Part shown: in pieces, positions 6,943-8,845 of the stretch
How the letters are laid out: each line of letters starts with the position of its first letter
Numbering within the stretch: the first letter of the stretch is position 1
DNA from: Promethearchaeota archaeon
Lineage (GTDB): Archaea; Asgardarchaeota; Lokiarchaeia; Sigyniarchaeales; SOKP01
DNA length: 8,845 nt
Direction of reading: 5' to 3'
NCBI GenBank assembly: GCA_030615145.1
Contig: JAUWZT010000153.1
Location: 1 to 8,845 of the forward strand
Made by a program: the position numbers and the translations under genes
The notes under the pieces: model-generated
Database searches by the model: none
What the model was told of the DNA's origin: nothing
Seen by the model: the letters and a program-made list of their open reading frames with translations, nothing else

Positions 6943-6950
6943 AAGGAGGA
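6943..6950 (+). promoter_or_regulatory. Strong Shine-Dalgarno site of the DppB-like gene
   Basis: AAGGAGGA ends 9 nt before the ATG at 6960 and is the only strong ribosome-binding site in the window. It supports ATG 6960 over the in-frame ATG at 6966. It contrasts with the weak or absent sites of the other genes, which suggests those use leaderless or coupled initiation. Confidence 0.8.
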
Positions 6951-6959
6951 TAAAAAGCG

Positions 6960-7979
6960 ATGAGTATGGTTAAATTTATTATAAGAAGAATGATTGCTAT
7001 GATACCTGTGTTATTTGGAACATTAACTTTAGTTTTTGTATTATCTAGATTAATGCCAGGCGACCCTATTTTAGCTTATCTTCCCGAAGGAAAACCTGAT
7101 CCATTATTGTATGCGCAAATGAGGCACGAACTTGGATTTGATCTGCCAATATATATCCAATATTTTAGGTATTTGGGGGATTTATTTGTGGGTAATTGGG
7201 GATTATCTGTATCTATTAATAGAGGTCAAGAGGTTTGGGATCTTATAATGCAAAGATTGCCAAGAACTGTAGACATTTCAATTTTGTCATTGTTAATTGC
7301 TGCGGTTCTCGGGATTAAAACAGGCGTAATATCCGCAGTTCATAGAAACAAACCCAAAGATACAGTACTTAGAGGGCTTGCCCTAGTTGGGGTTGCTGTT
7401 CCTGTATTTTTTATGGGAATGCTACTTCAATATACTGTAGGATATCTGGTGCCAATATTTCCTACTACTGGGTTCAAGACATATAGTTATGGAAATCCCC
7501 CTTTAGTTACTGGTTTCAGAATAATTGACGCATTTTTATCAGGACAATTTTATATGATAGGGGACTATTTATATCACTTAGTTTTACCTGTAACATGTTT
7601 GTCTTTTATTGTTTTAGCTGGAATTACGAGGCAAAGTCGTTCAAGTATGTTAGAAGTCTTAGAGCAAGATTATGTAAGAACTGCAAGAGCAAAGGGGTGC
7701 AAAGAAAAAGATGTAATAAATTCCCATGCCCGAAAGAATTCACTAATTCCCACTATCACAGTAATAGGATTAAGTTTTGCTGGTTTATTATCTGGAGCAG
7801 TTCTAACTGAAACAACTTTTGGGTTGGTTGGTGTAGGAGAACTTTTGATCGCTTCTATAAGAGATGTTGATTATTGGGTAATGAACGCGCTTGTATTTGT
7901 AATAACAATTATGTTTGTTTCAATAAATTTAGTAACTGATGTTATTTATGCTATGTTAGACCCGAGAATAGTTTATTAA
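6960..7979 (+). CDS. dppB: ABC transporter permease, DppB/OppB type
   Basis: This is one of the two membrane subunits forming the channel of a Dpp/Opp-type importer. Seen: the classic N-terminus, FIIRRMIAMIPVLFGTLTLVFVLSRLMPGDP (6-36), a first helix followed by the family's extracytoplasmic motif (MPGDP). Next come LGFDLPIYIQYFRYLGDLFVGNWGLS (58-83), helices at ~105-127, 138-165, 205-222, 263-284 and 308-330, and the EAA coupling loop around 238-263 (YVRTARAKGCKEKDVI...N) that docks on the ATPase. The C-terminus DVIYAMLDPRI (327-337) is typical. The length of 339 residues is normal for DppB. It is preceded by a strong Shine-Dalgarno and followed after 39 nt by the DppC-like gene. The symbol names the family; the transported substrate (peptide, nickel, oligosaccharide) is not determined. 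Confidence 0.95.
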   Translation: MSMVKFIIRRMIAMIPVLFGTLTLVFVLSRLMPGDPILAYLPEGKPDPLLYAQMRHELGFDLPIYIQYFRYLGDLFVGNWGLSVSINRGQEVWDLIMQRLPRTVDISILSLLIAAVLGIKTGVISAVHRNKPKDTVLRGLALVGVAVPVFFMGMLLQYTVGYLVPIFPTTGFKTYSYGNPPLVTGFRIIDAFLSGQFYMIGDYLYHLVLPVTCLSFIVLAGITRQSRSSMLEVLEQDYVRTARAKGCKEKDVINSHARKNSLIPTITVIGLSFAGLLSGAVLTETTFGLVGVGELLIASIRDVDYWVMNALVFVITIMFVSINLVTDVIYAMLDPRIVY

Positions 7980-8018
7980 TTATAAATTAAAAATTAAAAA
8001 AATGGTTGATGAGATTAA

Positions 8019-8845
8019 ATGGGACAAGAGCAAATATATGAAGAAGAATTCGAAATTGAGGAGGAAAAATCTGTAGTAAAAGAGGTTCTTTCATGGTTTT
8101 ATAAAAATATTAAATTTCTCCTTATACCGGGGTCAAGAATAGACGAATTAACATATCGGGAAATTGAATTCGAAAAACTTAGAAGTAAGAGAAAATTTAT
8201 TCGTAGATTCAAATCATTTTTGACAATTTTAGGTATCTTTTTGATTTTTACCATCGTATCATTTGCAGTTTTTGCGCCTTGGATTGCTCCAGGCACATTC
8301 GATGAAGCTAACGGGATTTATTTTAATGCGTGGGGCCCTCCAAGTCCAACAAATCCTTTAGGCCAAACTAAATTTGGGCGTGATGTATTAACAAGACTTA
8401 TATGGGGAGCAAGATCTTCTCTAACAATTGCTTTACCCGCAATAACCTTTAGCGTTTTTTTTGGCGTTATAATCGGTGTAATCTCAGCTTATTATGGTGG
8501 ATGGGTCGATTCGATTATTATGAGAATTATGGATGTTTTCCTTGCATTTCCAGGATTGATTCTTGCAATGGTGTTTATCGCAATTTGGGGTCAAGAAATT
8601 CAATATATAATGTTAGCGTGGGGGATTTTGGGCATTCCATATTATTCACGTTTAATTAGGGGAAATGTGTTGCAAGCACGATCATTACCTTATATTGAAG
8701 CTGCAAAAGTTTCAGGGGCGGGAGATTGGAGAATAATGTTTAGACATATATTACCAAATGTTATCCAACCAATTATAATCTCTTTTACGTTTGACATCGG
8801 AGGAATTATTCTAAGTTTAGCAGGTCTTGCCTTTTTAGGATTTAG
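8019..8845 (+). CDS. dppC: ABC transporter permease, DppC/OppC type (3' end beyond window)
   Basis: This is the second channel subunit, pairing with the DppB-like protein. Only the first 275 codons are present; the frame is open at the right edge. Seen: an acidic N-terminus (EEEFEIEEE, 8-16) and a charged linker to residue ~66, then helix 1 (~67-86) with FAVFAPWIAP (82-91). The family motif NPLGQTKFGRDVLTRLIWGARSSL is at 112-135, with helices at ~136-157, 172-190 and 195-208. The EAA loop is at ~225-251 (YIEAAKVSGAGDWRIMFRHILPN), then FTFDIGGIILSLAGLAFLGF to the edge. About 20-30 further residues are expected by comparison with the family. ATG at 8019 is chosen because the ATG at 8002 is in another frame and stops after 24 codons. 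A weak GGTTGAT lies just upstream. ATPase genes would be expected next. Confidence 0.95.
   Translation, partial: MGQEQIYEEEFEIEEEKSVVKEVLSWFYKNIKFLLIPGSRIDELTYREIEFEKLRSKRKFIRRFKSFLTILGIFLIFTIVSFAVFAPWIAPGTFDEANGIYFNAWGPPSPTNPLGQTKFGRDVLTRLIWGARSSLTIALPAITFSVFFGVIIGVISAYYGGWVDSIIMRIMDVFLAFPGLILAMVFIAIWGQEIQYIMLAWGILGIPYYSRLIRGNVLQARSLPYIEAAKVSGAGDWRIMFRHILPNVIQPIIISFTFDIGGIILSLAGLAFLGF

Noticed and set aside
8002..8076. ATG at 8002 as start of the DppC-like gene or of a small protein
   Set aside because: It is in a different frame from the permease and stops after 24 codons; the permease frame starts cleanly at 8019.
1..8845. CRISPR array, tRNA or rRNA gene, insertion sequence, attachment site
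   Set aside because: No regularly spaced direct repeats, no cloverleaf or conserved rRNA segments, no transposase frame and no flanking terminal inverted repeats were seen.

Overview
The window is an AT-rich (roughly 30% G+C by eye), fully plus-strand stretch that reads as archaeal. Supporting signs are K/N/I-rich proteins, TATA-like box A elements 25-45 nt before starts, a U-tract terminator, a solute-binding protein with a bare hydrophobic N-terminus, no lipobox and many N-glycosylation sequons, and one strong Shine-Dalgarno site. An uncultured Asgard (Lokiarchaeia-like) lineage is my best guess. It is an inference from style only, because no taxonomic marker gene is present.

Region 1 (12-3515) holds two membrane enzymes in tandem, 27 nt apart. 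The first is a large M48 (HtpX/Ste24-type) zinc metallopeptidase with about eight N-terminal helices. It carries an unusual C-terminal region of about 300 residues that looks like several divergent copies of one beta-rich module. The second is a UbiA-superfamily prenyltransferase-fold protein of the decaprenyl-phosphate phosphoribosyltransferase (DPPR synthase) type.

Region 2 (3516-3789) is a 274-nt noncoding gap. It holds a perfect 14-bp palindrome, four copies of a CAAGT-based word and a candidate box A, and looks like the control region of the next gene.

Region 3 (3790-8845) is a peptide/oligosaccharide-type (Dpp/Opp) ABC transporter locus: an extracytoplasmic binding protein, a hairpin plus T10 terminator, two unrecognised genes (a soluble 280-residue protein and a four-helix membrane protein), then the DppB-like permease and the DppC-like permease, which runs off the right edge. 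The ATPase genes expected in such a system are not in the window and probably follow. The binding protein is followed by its own terminator, and a second box A restarts transcription, so it may be made in excess over the membrane parts. The two unknown genes sitting between binding protein and permeases are the least explained part of the window. No tRNA, rRNA, CRISPR array, insertion sequence or minus-strand gene could be supported.
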